Shown here piece after piece: positions 42,809-51,370 of a stretch of DNA of 56,055 nucleotides. Both the position numbers and the translations under genes were made by a program. Where the stretch lies: the NCBI GenBank assembly GCA_900318465.1, contig ONKQ01000027.1:1-56055 (forward strand), written 5' to 3'. The notes beneath the pieces were generated by a model that did no database searches, was not told the origin of the DNA, and saw nothing but the letters and a program-made list of their open reading frames with translations. Each line of letters begins with the position of its first letter. Positions within the stretch are counted from its first letter, which is position 1. The DNA is from an uncultured Bacteroidales bacterium (lineage in GTDB: Bacteria > Bacteroidota > Bacteroidia > Bacteroidales > F082).

Positions 42809-44315
42809 TATCGTGAAGGTTGTCATTTGGGGCAAAGAGGTTGGAAGTCTCTTTTGGGACGAGCGCCGCAAACGGTCTGTGTTCAGTTATCACCCTGACT
42901 TCGTGAAGGGCGGTTTGGACATTGCCCCCCTGTCGGCATCCATTCGAAATCCGCGCAACAAGTTGCCTCTTTATGGAATGCCCAACGACGAAATCTATTC
43001 GGGCTTGCCCGCCTTTATTGCTGACTCGCTGCCCGGACGATGGGGCAATGCCGTGTTCAACGCTTGGGCAGCCGAAAACCACGTCAGAACCTCTGAAATC
43101 ACGGCGGTCGACAAGTTGTCGTTTATCGGGAAGCGCGGAATGGGCGCTTTGGAGTTTGAACCAGCGCACGAGTTCGACAAGGGTCGCAATTTCCAATTGG
43201 CTGAATTGTACGCCAAAGCGATGGAGATTCTTCAGGGGCGCGAGGATGTTTCCGTCGTCGGCAAAGACCTTTCGCTCGAAGCACTCTATGAGGTAGGTAC
43301 CTCGGCCGGAGGCAATCATTCCAAGGCTGTGATTGCCATCAACGAGGTGACGGGCGACATCAGGTCGGGACAAATCATGTTGCCTGAAGGCTATAAATAT
43401 TACCTTTTGAAGTTTGCCGAAAGCCGTTATTATCCGCTCACCGAGGTTGAGATGGCATACGCCGACATGGCCCAAGCCGCAGGAATCAATATGATGCCGT
43501 GCAGGTTGGTTAAAGTCGGAGGAGAGCGTCATTTCCTTACCGAAAGATATGACCGAAAAAACCGGCAAAAGATTCATACCCAGTCGTTGGCGGCCATGAT
43601 TCCTGATGCCACATCTTACGAGCAACTGATGGAAGTATGTGTCAATTTGTCGGTGCCATACGAGGAAAGGGAAGAGACCTTCAGGCGTGCCGTGTTCAAC
43701 ATCTTGACCACCAACGTTGATGCCCACATCCGTAATTTCGAGTTCATGATGGAGCAAGGTGGCAGTTGGCACATCACGCCCGCTTTTGATTTGACCTTTT
43801 CGTGCTTCAACCCGAACAATAAACTTGATGAGTACCATTATCTTAGCATGAACGGCAAACGCACGGGCATCACCAATGAAGATATGATTGGTTTTGCCCG
43901 TGTCGCAAAGATTGACCATCCCAATAGAATCATCCGCCAATGTGTGGAGGCTGTGAAATGTTTCCGGGACTTCGCCTGCAAATACGACATTAATGACCAT
44001 TGGCAAGATATTATTGAGGGTCATTTTGCCAAGATGAATCCCGTTTTGCTCTCTGAGTTGCATCTGTATAAACCCTTGACTTTTGATTATGTCATTGAGG
44101 CATACGGAATTAAGGTAGAGAATGCTCATTGGGAAGAAATGGGCAACGGAGCGAAACGGCTGACGGCTATGATGAATGGGGTGGAATACAAGGCAACGAT
44201 TAGCCCGAAATCTCAACGAGGCAAAGAAGTTGCCGCTGACGGCGGAACCAAAATGGATATGGAACATCAAAAGAAATGGGTAGAGGAACTTCTTTTGCCC
44301 AAGTATTTGTCTTGA
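42798..44315 (+). CDS. hipA: HipA-like serine/threonine kinase toxin
   Basis: A 505-residue HipA-family kinase. The N-terminal couple_hipA region (GSLFWDERRKRSVFSYHPDF, SGLPAFIADSLPGRWGN) is followed by the kinase core: TSAGGNHSKAVIAI (ATP-binding region), YLLKFAES with the nucleotide-contacting Lys, NVDAHIRNF with the catalytic Asp308, and FDLTFS with the metal-binding Asp331, positions very close to D309 and D332 of E. coli HipA. HipA of E. coli phosphorylates glutamyl-tRNA synthetase and causes growth arrest; the target here is unknown. The C-terminus is about 65 residues longer than E. coli HipA. Confidence 0.93.
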   Translation: MQNNIVKVVIWGKEVGSLFWDERRKRSVFSYHPDFVKGGLDIAPLSASIRNPRNKLPLYGMPNDEIYSGLPAFIADSLPGRWGNAVFNAWAAENHVRTSEITAVDKLSFIGKRGMGALEFEPAHEFDKGRNFQLAELYAKAMEILQGREDVSVVGKDLSLEALYEVGTSAGGNHSKAVIAINEVTGDIRSGQIMLPEGYKYYLLKFAESRYYPLTEVEMAYADMAQAAGINMMPCRLVKVGGERHFLTERYDRKNRQKIHTQSLAAMIPDATSYEQLMEVCVNLSVPYEEREETFRRAVFNILTTNVDAHIRNFEFMMEQGGSWHITPAFDLTFSCFNPNNKLDEYHYLSMNGKRTGITNEDMIGFARVAKIDHPNRIIRQCVEAVKCFRDFACKYDINDHWQDIIEGHFAKMNPVLLSELHLYKPLTFDYVIEAYGIKVENAHWEEMGNGAKRLTAMMNGVEYKATISPKSQRGKEVAADGGTKMDMEHQKKWVEELLLPKYLS

Positions 44316-44383
44316 AAAACAGCAAAAACCAGTCTTTTTTCTTTTTTTGGATGATTTTTCGGCTGTAACAACCAAATTATTCC

Positions 44384-44655
44384 TAATTTTGCAACGCTGT
44401 TTCCCTGAAAGGAAGCGGCAAAACATAACAGAAAGACGTTGAACTGACGTTTTATCTGCGGCTCGTGTGAATCTCGCAAATTCCAGTCGTCCGCTCGGTA
44501 AAGCAAGGCTTGACGTCCCTTTGTTCGTATACACCTTTTTATGTATATCGAATAGCGGGGGCCTCGGCATGGCTTATCCTCGGGGAAAAGGCAATGCGAT
44601 GGCCTAAACGAGCGGGATAGGCAATAGTTTTGACTCCCGCGCTTTTTCTTTTGTG
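44384..44655 (+). ncRNA. Candidate structured small RNA of about 260 nt, unassigned
   Basis: The 406-base gap between hipA and the next gene has a promoter box (TAATTTTG, 44384-44391), a GC content above the flanking spacers, and a terminator-like end. Predicted helices: GCTGTTTCC 44396-44404 with GGAAGCGGC 44411-44419; TATACA with TGTATA around 44528-44546; GCGGGA 44612-44617 with TCCCGC 44635-44640, followed by a T-rich tract at 44643. AGCGGGG at 44554 could pair with CTCCCGCGCT as an alternative. No credible open frame lies inside. It does not look like tmRNA or RNase P. A 6S-type or lineage-specific RNA is possible, but I could not confirm any family. Confidence 0.5.
44612..44650 (+). terminator. 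Terminator-like hairpin of the candidate small RNA
   Basis: GCGGGA and TCCCGC arms around a 17-base loop, followed by GCGCTTTTTCTTTTGTGTTTT, a T-rich tract. Confidence 0.55.
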
Positions 44656-44721
44656 TTTTAATAGAGGTTAATTTGGTTAGGTGAAGGAGTCCAGCTTACA
44701 AGTGAAAAAAGTACAAACTTT

Positions 44722-47082
44722 ATGAAAAAACCAAGATTACTATTGTTATTGTTGCTGACATCTTTTTTGCCGTTATCAGCCCAAGAGACTGTGAATGTGG
44801 CTTTCACGGCAAGTACAGAAAGTGGGCTATATTGCCCCTTCACTTCGGTAAACGTGACCAATGTGACACGAGGCTGGACCGAAAACCTTGTCTATCCCGA
44901 CACCGTGTTGGTGCTGACCAATACGGTAAACGTCGCAGAACACATCGGCAGGGCTTTTTGTCTGGGTGATGCCTATCCGAATCCCTTCACGGGAGAGACT
45001 CAAGCTTTACTGGAATTGCCTGAGAAGTGTGATGTGCTGCTGCAAGTTGTTCGTCTCGACGGCTCCGAGGTCACCTCTCAGACGCATTGTCTGGATGCCG
45101 GCACCTATCGGCTGAGGGTAAGCCTATCCGTTCCCCAGCTGGCCTTCCTTTCGGTGACGACAGGCTATGGACGCCAAGTGACCAAGCTGGTTCACGCTGG
45201 AGATGGTGCAGCGGATGCCATAAAGGTCGACTATGTGTCAAGCGAGACCAAAAGCTTTGGCAATGACGAACCTGCACGATTGGATGCCACGGGTGAGTTT
45301 GAGCCAGGCGATGTGATGCGTTATGAGGCCCAACTTGAGGATGGTGGCGTGACGGCGTATAGCATTGCGGTGACTCAACCCCAAAACGGTGACGAAGTCA
45401 TCACGCTTCGTTTCGCTCTGGACTGTCCGACGGTGACAACCAGTGAAGCGACCGTCATTACCCATATCTCCGCCATCTGTGGCGGCAACGTGATCGATGC
45501 GGGTGGACTTATGGTGACGGCGCGTGGCGTGTGCTGGAGCACTACGCCAAACCCAACGATGAGCGACAGCCACACCACCAACGGAATGGGTACGGGTGAG
45601 TTCCTCAGTCAACTCTTGGACCTGTCAGTTGAAACGACCTATTATGTGAGGGCTTACGCCACAAACCTCCTTTGCACAAGCTATGGCAATGAGGTTGAAT
45701 TTACCACCTTGCCGATTCCCGACTATAATATTACGGTTACGGCCATTCCGAGCAATGGAGGGACGGTTAGCGGTGGCGGTGTCTACCAGGAAGGCGATAC
45801 GTGTATGGTGTCGGCCAATGCAAATGCTGGGTTTGAGTTTACTTGCTGGATAGAAAAAGGAGAGGTGGTTTCCACCGATGCGAACTACACTTTCACCGTG
45901 ACTGGCAACCGTGATTTGGAGGCGCACTTCTCTCAACAGACCTACATCATAACCGTATATGCCAGCCCGAGCAGCGGTGGCACAGTTGGTGGAGGAGGTA
46001 CTTACACTTATGGACAGTCTTGCACGGTACACGCCAACGCCAATAGCAACTACACCTTCACCAACTGGACTGAGAACGGGAATGTGGTCTCAACCAATGA
46101 AAACTATCCTTTTACGGTGTATGGTAACCGCACTTTGGTTGCCCACTTTGAAGAGATCCCCCAAATACCAGTGGGTGCCATAGACGGCTTGTTTACCATT
46201 GATTCTGTTGGTAACCAAGTGTATTTCTCGCAAGGTAACCTGCAATACAACGCTGCCCAAGGTACACACCAATGTGCAGATGGAACGACGAAGCAAGGCA
46301 CTTGGCGCTTTGCCGAAAACCAATGGGATTTTGTTGGAACGCAAAATCCTTATTCTGGAGAACCAGGAGGAACCGTGCCTGGAAGCGATAATGCGAATAT
46401 TTCACAGGATTACGACGGCTGGATCGACCTCTTCGGCTGGGGCACGAGCGGATGGCACGACAATAGCGACCCTTACAACGTGAACTATCAGCCGTGGTCC
46501 ACTTCGGGTTCAACGGTAAACTATGAATACAACTGCTGGGGTTATGGCCCTTCGACGAATATGCCATCACCCAACCTAACCGGCAGTTCGGCGAATTACG
46601 ACTGGGGTGTTTACAACCCCATCAGCAACGGCGGCAACCAGCCGAACCAGTGGCGTTCGCTGACGGACGAGGAATGGGCTTATGTCTTCTTCAGCCGTAC
46701 AACGAGTTCTGGCATCCGCTATGCCAAGGCCAATGTGAACAACGTGAACGGCGTAATCCTGCTGCCTGATGACTGGAGCACCTCTTATTATACACTGAGC
46801 AACACGAACAGCACAGTTGCCAGCTACAGCAGCAATACAATAACCGCTCAGCAGTGGAGCACCTTGGAACAGCACGGTGCGATCTTCCTGCCGGCTACGG
46901 GCTGGCGCCAATACGGGACTTCGGTCGGCCTTATGGGCGACCACGGCTGCTACTGGTCAGCCTCGTACAGCGATAGCTGCACCGCGCGCTGGGTGTACTT
47001 CTACGTATCCCTCTTCCAAGTCTCCACCCAGGACCGCAATCGCGGTTTTAGTGTTCGTCTCGTGCGCGTTGCCGAGAATTAG
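44722..47082 (+). CDS. Secreted FISUMP surface protein with InlB-like repeats
   Basis: A 786-residue exported protein. Signal peptide 1-20 (LLLLLLLTSFLPLSAQ). Residues about 80-160 (AYPNPFTGETQALLELPEK...VVRLDGSEV...GTYRLRVS) resemble a T9SS type A sorting domain, but at the N-terminus instead of the end. A fibronectin-like segment follows (235-330, ARGVCWSTTPNPTMSD), then two InlB-B-like repeats (about 335-405 and 405-475, GGTVSGGGVYQEGDTC). The C-terminal part (480-786) is a FISUMP-type domain (WRFAENQWDFVG, RSLTDEEWAYVF, FLPATGWR, GCYWSASY, GFSVRLVRV). The role is probably surface binding. The start at 44722 begins the signal peptide. Confidence 0.88.
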   Translation: MKKPRLLLLLLLTSFLPLSAQETVNVAFTASTESGLYCPFTSVNVTNVTRGWTENLVYPDTVLVLTNTVNVAEHIGRAFCLGDAYPNPFTGETQALLELPEKCDVLLQVVRLDGSEVTSQTHCLDAGTYRLRVSLSVPQLAFLSVTTGYGRQVTKLVHAGDGAADAIKVDYVSSETKSFGNDEPARLDATGEFEPGDVMRYEAQLEDGGVTAYSIAVTQPQNGDEVITLRFALDCPTVTTSEATVITHISAICGGNVIDAGGLMVTARGVCWSTTPNPTMSDSHTTNGMGTGEFLSQLLDLSVETTYYVRAYATNLLCTSYGNEVEFTTLPIPDYNITVTAIPSNGGTVSGGGVYQEGDTCMVSANANAGFEFTCWIEKGEVVSTDANYTFTVTGNRDLEAHFSQQTYIITVYASPSSGGTVGGGGTYTYGQSCTVHANANSNYTFTNWTENGNVVSTNENYPFTVYGNRTLVAHFEEIPQIPVGAIDGLFTIDSVGNQVYFSQGNLQYNAAQGTHQCADGTTKQGTWRFAENQWDFVGTQNPYSGEPGGTVPGSDNANISQDYDGWIDLFGWGTSGWHDNSDPYNVNYQPWSTSGSTVNYEYNCWGYGPSTNMPSPNLTGSSANYDWGVYNPISNGGNQPNQWRSLTDEEWAYVFFSRTTSSGIRYAKANVNNVNGVILLPDDWSTSYYTLSNTNSTVASYSSNTITAQQWSTLEQHGAIFLPATGWRQYGTSVGLMGDHGCYWSASYSDSCTARWVYFYVSLFQVSTQDRNRGFSVRLVRVAEN

Positions 47083-47138
47083 TTTCTGGTGCCCCGTTAG
47101 GGCGGATTTGCAATCCGACCTTAGACGAGTATTAGGAT

Positions 47139-47417
47139 TTGCAATCCTTCAAAGATAAATCTTTTATTGCTGACATTCGCTCCATCATCGAACATGGACG
47201 GCAGCAGGCATACGCGGTAGATAGACAAACCGCTATTGCAACATTTTGGAATGTGGGGCGGCGTATAGTTGAAGAAGAGCGGAAAGGAGAGAGTCGGGCT
47301 GCATACGGCACGAGATTAATCCCTATGTTGGCCGATAGACTGAAGGCCGAATACGGCGATGGGTATGGGAAAAGAAATGTTTTCTTTGTATCAAAGCAAT
47401 ACCTCAAAGTTTGCTGA
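47139..47417 (+). pseudogene. Truncated DUF1016 (YhcG-type) nuclease N-terminal fragment
   Basis: A 92-residue frame covering only the N-terminal DUF1016 region: KSFIADIRSIIEHGRQQAYA, then FWNVGRRIVEEERKGESRAAYG and LADRLKAEYGDGYGKRNVFF. Full members run on for more than 300 residues with a C-terminal PD-(D/E)XK nuclease domain. Here the frame stops after QYLKVC, exactly where the 3' end of the convergent Rpn-type gene begins, so the rest has been lost. It is probably a remnant left by insertion or deletion. Confidence 0.8.
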
Positions 47418-48441
47418 TTTCTTCAACCGTTAGTCCTGTCCCTTTTGCGATAACCTCAAAATCCACGCCTATGGCTTTCAACTTGCGGGCAGTTTCGAGA
47501 TTGGCTTCGGCTATACCTTCTGCTCTGCCTTCTGCTCTACCTTCTGCTCTACCTTCTGCTCTGCCTTCTGCTCTACCTTTGGCCATTCCTTCTGCTCTAC
47601 CTTTGGCCATTCCTTCTGCTCTACCTTTGGCCATCCCTTCTGCTCTGCCTTTGGCCATCCCTTCTTCTAATCCAGCCGCCACGCCTTGCGCTTTGCCTTC
47701 TGTCCAGCCATCCAAATGTGCAGCAGCAAAGACGCTGTCTTGGTACATGTAATTCTCCATCTGTCGCTGATAGGCTTTCCGCTCCTCGCTGTCCATTTTC
47801 AGATACTGCAACTTCTTCCGAGCTTCCTGCAATCCTGGTGCCGTGGTGTCTTCCTTGATGTGGGCGTTCTTCAGGTAGTCGAGCCACTCCTCAAGTGGGG
47901 TCTTGGCAACGGCGTTGAACTCGTTCACTCGGATAAGGAAATATTCGGGGAAAATCTCTTCGGGTGTCCTCATTCGCAAGGCGTTCTCGTCTTTGGTCGT
48001 GATTTCCAAGATATCGCCGGTGTGTACTCCTCGGAACGTAGTGGTGCCGTGGTAGAGGTAATCCTTGCCTTTGCCGAGGTCGAAATAGAGGATGTTGATG
48101 GAATAGACTTTCTTCACGTGGTCGTATTCCTTGCCTAATTCGATGTGCTCGGTGATGGTGCGCGCCACGCCATAGAGGATGCGCTCAAGGTAGTACAACT
48201 CGCGCGTCTGCTGTATCTCGACGATGATGATTTCACCCTTGCTGTTCTTGGCTTTGATGTCAACGCGGTTGAACTTGTCCTGCGGGTCGTCTTGGTTGCT
48301 CTCGCTTTCCAATAGTTCCACGATGTGGATAGGCTCGTTGAGGAGCACGGTAACCAAGCCTTCGAGCACGCCGAAGTTGGCCTTGTCGCGCAACATACGC
48401 TTCGCAGCCCAGTCGAATCTGATGAGTCTGTTGTCGTCCAT
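47404..48441 (-). CDS. Rpn family PD-(D/E)XK nuclease (recombination-promoting type)
   Basis: A 345-residue protein of the Rpn/transposase_31-like nuclease family. The N-terminal start IRFDWAAKRMLRDKANFGVLEGLV is diagnostic. The nuclease core has FNRVDIKAKNSKGEIIIVEIQQTRE (D...E-x-Q). Then comes EYFLIRVNEFNAVAKTPLEEWLDYLKN, and the C-terminus holds tandem EGMAKGRA units (repeats 47515-47675) before a short helix (VIAKGTGLTVEEISKL). Rpn proteins of E. coli promote RecA-independent recombination and have been linked to phage defence. A TAnnTTTG box lies upstream at 48469. Its 3' end cuts into the DUF1016 remnant by 14 bases. Confidence 0.88.
   Translation of the reverse strand: MDDNRLIRFDWAAKRMLRDKANFGVLEGLVTVLLNEPIHIVELLESESNQDDPQDKFNRVDIKAKNSKGEIIIVEIQQTRELYYLERILYGVARTITEHIELGKEYDHVKKVYSINILYFDLGKGKDYLYHGTTTFRGVHTGDILEITTKDENALRMRTPEEIFPEYFLIRVNEFNAVAKTPLEEWLDYLKNAHIKEDTTAPGLQEARKKLQYLKMDSEERKAYQRQMENYMYQDSVFAAAHLDGWTEGKAQGVAAGLEEGMAKGRAEGMAKGRAEGMAKGRAEGMAKGRAEGRAEGRAEGRAEGRAEGIAEANLETARKLKAIGVDFEVIAKGTGLTVEEISKL
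47515..47675 (-). repeat. Tandem 12/24-bp repeats at the 3' end of the Rpn gene
   Basis: On the coding strand, units for GMAKGRAE (24 bp, about four copies) pass into GRAE (12 bp, about five copies). The repeats keep the frame and probably form a flexible helical tail whose length can change by slippage. Confidence 0.85.
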
Positions 48442-48468
48442 CTTGGGGTTGTTTTAGGATTGATACGG

Positions 48469-48476
48469 CAAAAATA
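48469..48476 (-). promoter_or_regulatory. -7 promoter box of the Rpn gene
   Basis: TATTTTTG on the minus strand followed by CCGTATC, 27 bases before the ATG at 48441. Confidence 0.5.
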
Positions 48477-48635
48477 CAAAGTTTTTCGTTTTGTCGCCTG
48501 TGTTCTGACATTTTTTGGACTAAATCTTTTACCTGTAAATCATTGTTTGGGCGTGTCTTTGGTTTGAAAAGAAGATTTCTTTCGGCTTTTCCCAAAAATC
48601 CCAACAAAAAATTCCCAACCCATCAAACTTTTTCC

Positions 48636-48643
48636 TACATTTG
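48636..48643 (+). promoter_or_regulatory. -7 promoter box of the TonB receptor-lipoprotein operon
   Basis: TACATTTG followed by CCCGTTAA, 47 bases before the ATG at 48691. Confidence 0.5.
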
Positions 48644-48690
48644 CCCGTTAATTTCACTTTTGTAACGACGAAAATCATAACAAGTTCAAT

Positions 48691-51258
48691 ATGAAGAAAT
48701 TTCTATTTTTAACGGTCGCAGTGTTGCTGGTTGGGCGAATGACGGCTCAGGTCATCGACACGACCGACCTCAATCAGAACGAAGTGCCGACGGTGATCCT
48801 GATGGATTCCGATTTCGAGGAGACATCCACCTCGGTCAACGATGCCTCGACTTTGCTCAACTCGTCGCGCGACGTGTTCAACTCGATTGCGGCCTACAAC
48901 TTCGGCTCGCTGCGCTATCGCGTGCGTGGCAACGACTCGAAGTACAGCGACGTGATGATCAACGGCATCCTGATGAATGACCCTGAGACGGGACGCCCCG
49001 TCTTCTCCAACTGGGGCGGACTGAACGATGCTTTCCGCAACTCGATTCTCGTTGAAGGCCTCGGCAGGACGGGTGCGGGCTTTGGCGGACTCGGTGGCCT
49101 CACGGCCTATTCAACACGCGCCTCGCAGTATCGCAAGCAGGTTTCGCTGAGTTATGCCTTCAGCAACCGTTCCTACAACCACCGCGTCATGGCTTCCATC
49201 GGCACGGGCGAGATGGGCAACGGCTGGTATATGATGGCAGCCGCAAGCGGTCGCTATGCGGGCAAAGGCTATACCGAGGGCACTTTCTATCAGGCTTACA
49301 GTTACTTCCTCTCCGTGGAGAAGAAAATCAACGACAAGCACAGCCTCGACCTCACCGTGTTCGGCGCACCTTCGCAACGTGGCGGTTCGGCTCCCGTGGT
49401 GCAAGAGATTTACGACCTTGTCGGCACGAATTATTATAACCCCAATTGGGGCTATCAGACGGTGGACGCCAACGGCAAGCAGGTCATACGCAACTCGCGC
49501 GTGAGCACCTATCATCAGCCCATGGCGCAACTCACTTGGTATTGGACACCCAACAAACGCACCGAGTTCAACACTTCGTTGTACTACTTCAGCGGTCCGG
49601 GCAGCCAGACTTCGCTCGAATGGGGTGAGGCCAAAGACCCACGTCCCGACTATTACAAGAACCTGCCAAGTTATTATGAAACCAACGCCCACAGCACGGC
49701 GGAAATAGAAAACCAGTTTGCCATTTGGATGAACCGCGACCCGAAGGTCACGCAAATCGACTGGGATCGTCTTTACAATGCTAACCGCAACCACCTCTTC
49801 ACCGTGCAGAACGCCAACGGCCAAGTAGGCAATACGGTTACGGGCAAAGCCTCCAAGTACATCCTTGCCGAGCGTCACTACGACAAGCGCCAAATGGGCA
49901 ACGCCACCTATTTCAAGCATGAGTTCCAGCCCAACTTGATCATGACGGGCGGCTTCTCGGTGAGCGCATCGCGGACGCATTACTACGAAAGCATCAACGA
50001 CCTGCTTGGCGGAGATTACTACTATGATATTAATAAGTATGCTGAAAACCTCGAATCCGACGAGTGCCAAACCAACCTGTTCAATCCCAACCATGTGGCC
50101 AAGGTGGGCGACATCATCGGCTACAACTACTACGCCAACCGCAACTATGGCCGCATTTGGAACCAAATCGACTGGCTCGTCGGCAACTTCGACCTCTATT
50201 TGGGCTTGCAGGCCGAGTTCACCCAGATTTGGCGTGAAGGTCTTTGGAAAAGCGGTTCCTTCGCCGACAATTCCTACGGCAAGGACAAGATGCACAACTT
50301 CTTCGACCCAAGTTTGAAGGCTGGTGTGACTTACGCCATCAACGGACGTAACCACCTTGTGGCCAACATGGCTTTAATGACCCAAGCCCCGCAGTTTAGG
50401 GACATCTACGTTTCGCCGCGCACCCGCCACACCGTTGTGGAAGGTGACCTCAGGAGCGAGCGCATTTTGGCTATGGATTTGAGTTACCTTTATCGCTCGC
50501 CTGAGTTCAAGTTCCGTTTGACGGGTTATCACTATGCTTACAGAAACCTCATCTGGAACCGCAGCTTCTATTGCGAAAACGTGTTCCAGAACACCACCAC
50601 CAGCGCCAACTCTTACACCAGCGAATTCATCAACTTCATCATGACCGACATCAACCAAAAGAGCATCGGCGTGGAAATGGGTGCGGAGTGGAACGTCACC
50701 CCGACCATCACCTTGCAGGCGGCAGCGGCCAACGGCATCCATGCGTATGACAACAACCCGATTTTCTCGGTCTATGACGACAACAACACCACGGCTTACA
50801 TCCAAAACAGCGTGGCTTACCTGAAGGACTACCATGTTTCCGCTGGGCCTGAAACCGTGGCCTCGTTGGGTATCAAGTACAACTCGCCGAAATACTGGTG
50901 GGTGAGTCTCAACGGAAACTATATGGCCAATATGTACTTCGACGTGAACCCCTATAACCACACCGAGGAAGGTATGCTGCACTACGCCCAAGGCGACATC
51001 CGCATTCCTCTTGTACTGGACGAAGCTCCGCTGAAGCCCGCATTCACGCTCGACTTCTACGGCGGCTTCTCGAAACGCTACAAAGGGTATTATTTCCTCT
51101 TCAACTTGAGCGTCAACAACTTGCTCAACAACAAGAACACCATCCTTTATGGTTACGAGCAACTCCGCTTCAACGCCAACAACCCCGACATGTTCCCCGA
51201 CAAGGTTTCCTATATGTTCGGAACGAATTTCTTTGTCAGTATAACGGTTAGGAAATAA
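48691..51258 (+). CDS. TonB-dependent outer membrane receptor
   Basis: An 855-residue outer membrane receptor. Signal peptide 1-19 (ending RMTAQ). A plug domain follows at about 40-150 (LRYRVRGNDSKYSDVMINGILMNDP, then GGLGGLTAYSTRAS), and a beta-barrel makes up the remainder, ending in the aromatic-rich strand NFFVSITVRK. There is no N-terminal carboxypeptidase-like domain of the SusC type. It is followed, across a 112-base repeat-bearing spacer, by a DUF5689 lipoprotein gene, so the two probably form a receptor and surface lipoprotein pair. The substrate is not predictable. Confidence 0.92.
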   Translation: MKKFLFLTVAVLLVGRMTAQVIDTTDLNQNEVPTVILMDSDFEETSTSVNDASTLLNSSRDVFNSIAAYNFGSLRYRVRGNDSKYSDVMINGILMNDPETGRPVFSNWGGLNDAFRNSILVEGLGRTGAGFGGLGGLTAYSTRASQYRKQVSLSYAFSNRSYNHRVMASIGTGEMGNGWYMMAAASGRYAGKGYTEGTFYQAYSYFLSVEKKINDKHSLDLTVFGAPSQRGGSAPVVQEIYDLVGTNYYNPNWGYQTVDANGKQVIRNSRVSTYHQPMAQLTWYWTPNKRTEFNTSLYYFSGPGSQTSLEWGEAKDPRPDYYKNLPSYYETNAHSTAEIENQFAIWMNRDPKVTQIDWDRLYNANRNHLFTVQNANGQVGNTVTGKASKYILAERHYDKRQMGNATYFKHEFQPNLIMTGGFSVSASRTHYYESINDLLGGDYYYDINKYAENLESDECQTNLFNPNHVAKVGDIIGYNYYANRNYGRIWNQIDWLVGNFDLYLGLQAEFTQIWREGLWKSGSFADNSYGKDKMHNFFDPSLKAGVTYAINGRNHLVANMALMTQAPQFRDIYVSPRTRHTVVEGDLRSERILAMDLSYLYRSPEFKFRLTGYHYAYRNLIWNRSFYCENVFQNTTTSANSYTSEFINFIMTDINQKSIGVEMGAEWNVTPTITLQAAAANGIHAYDNNPIFSVYDDNNTTAYIQNSVAYLKDYHVSAGPETVASLGIKYNSPKYWWVSLNGNYMANMYFDVNPYNHTEEGMLHYAQGDIRIPLVLDEAPLKPAFTLDFYGGFSKRYKGYYFLFNLSVNNLLNNKNTILYGYEQLRFNANNPDMFPDKVSYMFGTNFFVSITVRK

Positions 51259-51336
51259 GCCCTAAGCAGTAAGCTTTAAGCCATAAGCCAACCGTTACAG
51301 TTGCTTACAGCTTACGGCTTATAGCTTACAGCCAAA
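51258..51336. repeat. Palindromic intergenic repeat made of TAAGC/GCTTA words
   Basis: GTAAGCTTTAAGCCATAAGCC and, inverted, GGCTTATAGCTTAC with CAGCTTACGG in the centre form an imperfect stem in the spacer between receptor and lipoprotein genes. It is built like the element at 4867-4951. Confidence 0.65.
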
Positions 51337-51370
51337 CAATTCAACGATTAACAATTAAACACACAACGAT

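Noticed and set aside
44396-44419. Possible signal recognition particle RNA, from CTGTTT...GGAAGCGGC
   Set aside because: The conserved SRP helix 8 bases (GTCAGG and the GGAA tetraloop arrangement) are not present; the stretch folds as a simple 9-bp hairpin.
42705-44570. 621-codon open frame antisense to hipBA
   Set aside because: HipA on the plus strand has intact catalytic motifs; the reverse frame has no recognisable domain or signal and spans the hipB/hipA overlap.
47515-47675. Possible CRISPR-like repeats near the Rpn gene
   Set aside because: The repeats are short, contiguous and coding; no spacers and no cas genes.
49111-50355. 414-codon open frame antisense to the TonB receptor gene
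   Set aside because: Shadow of the receptor coding sequence; no motif support.
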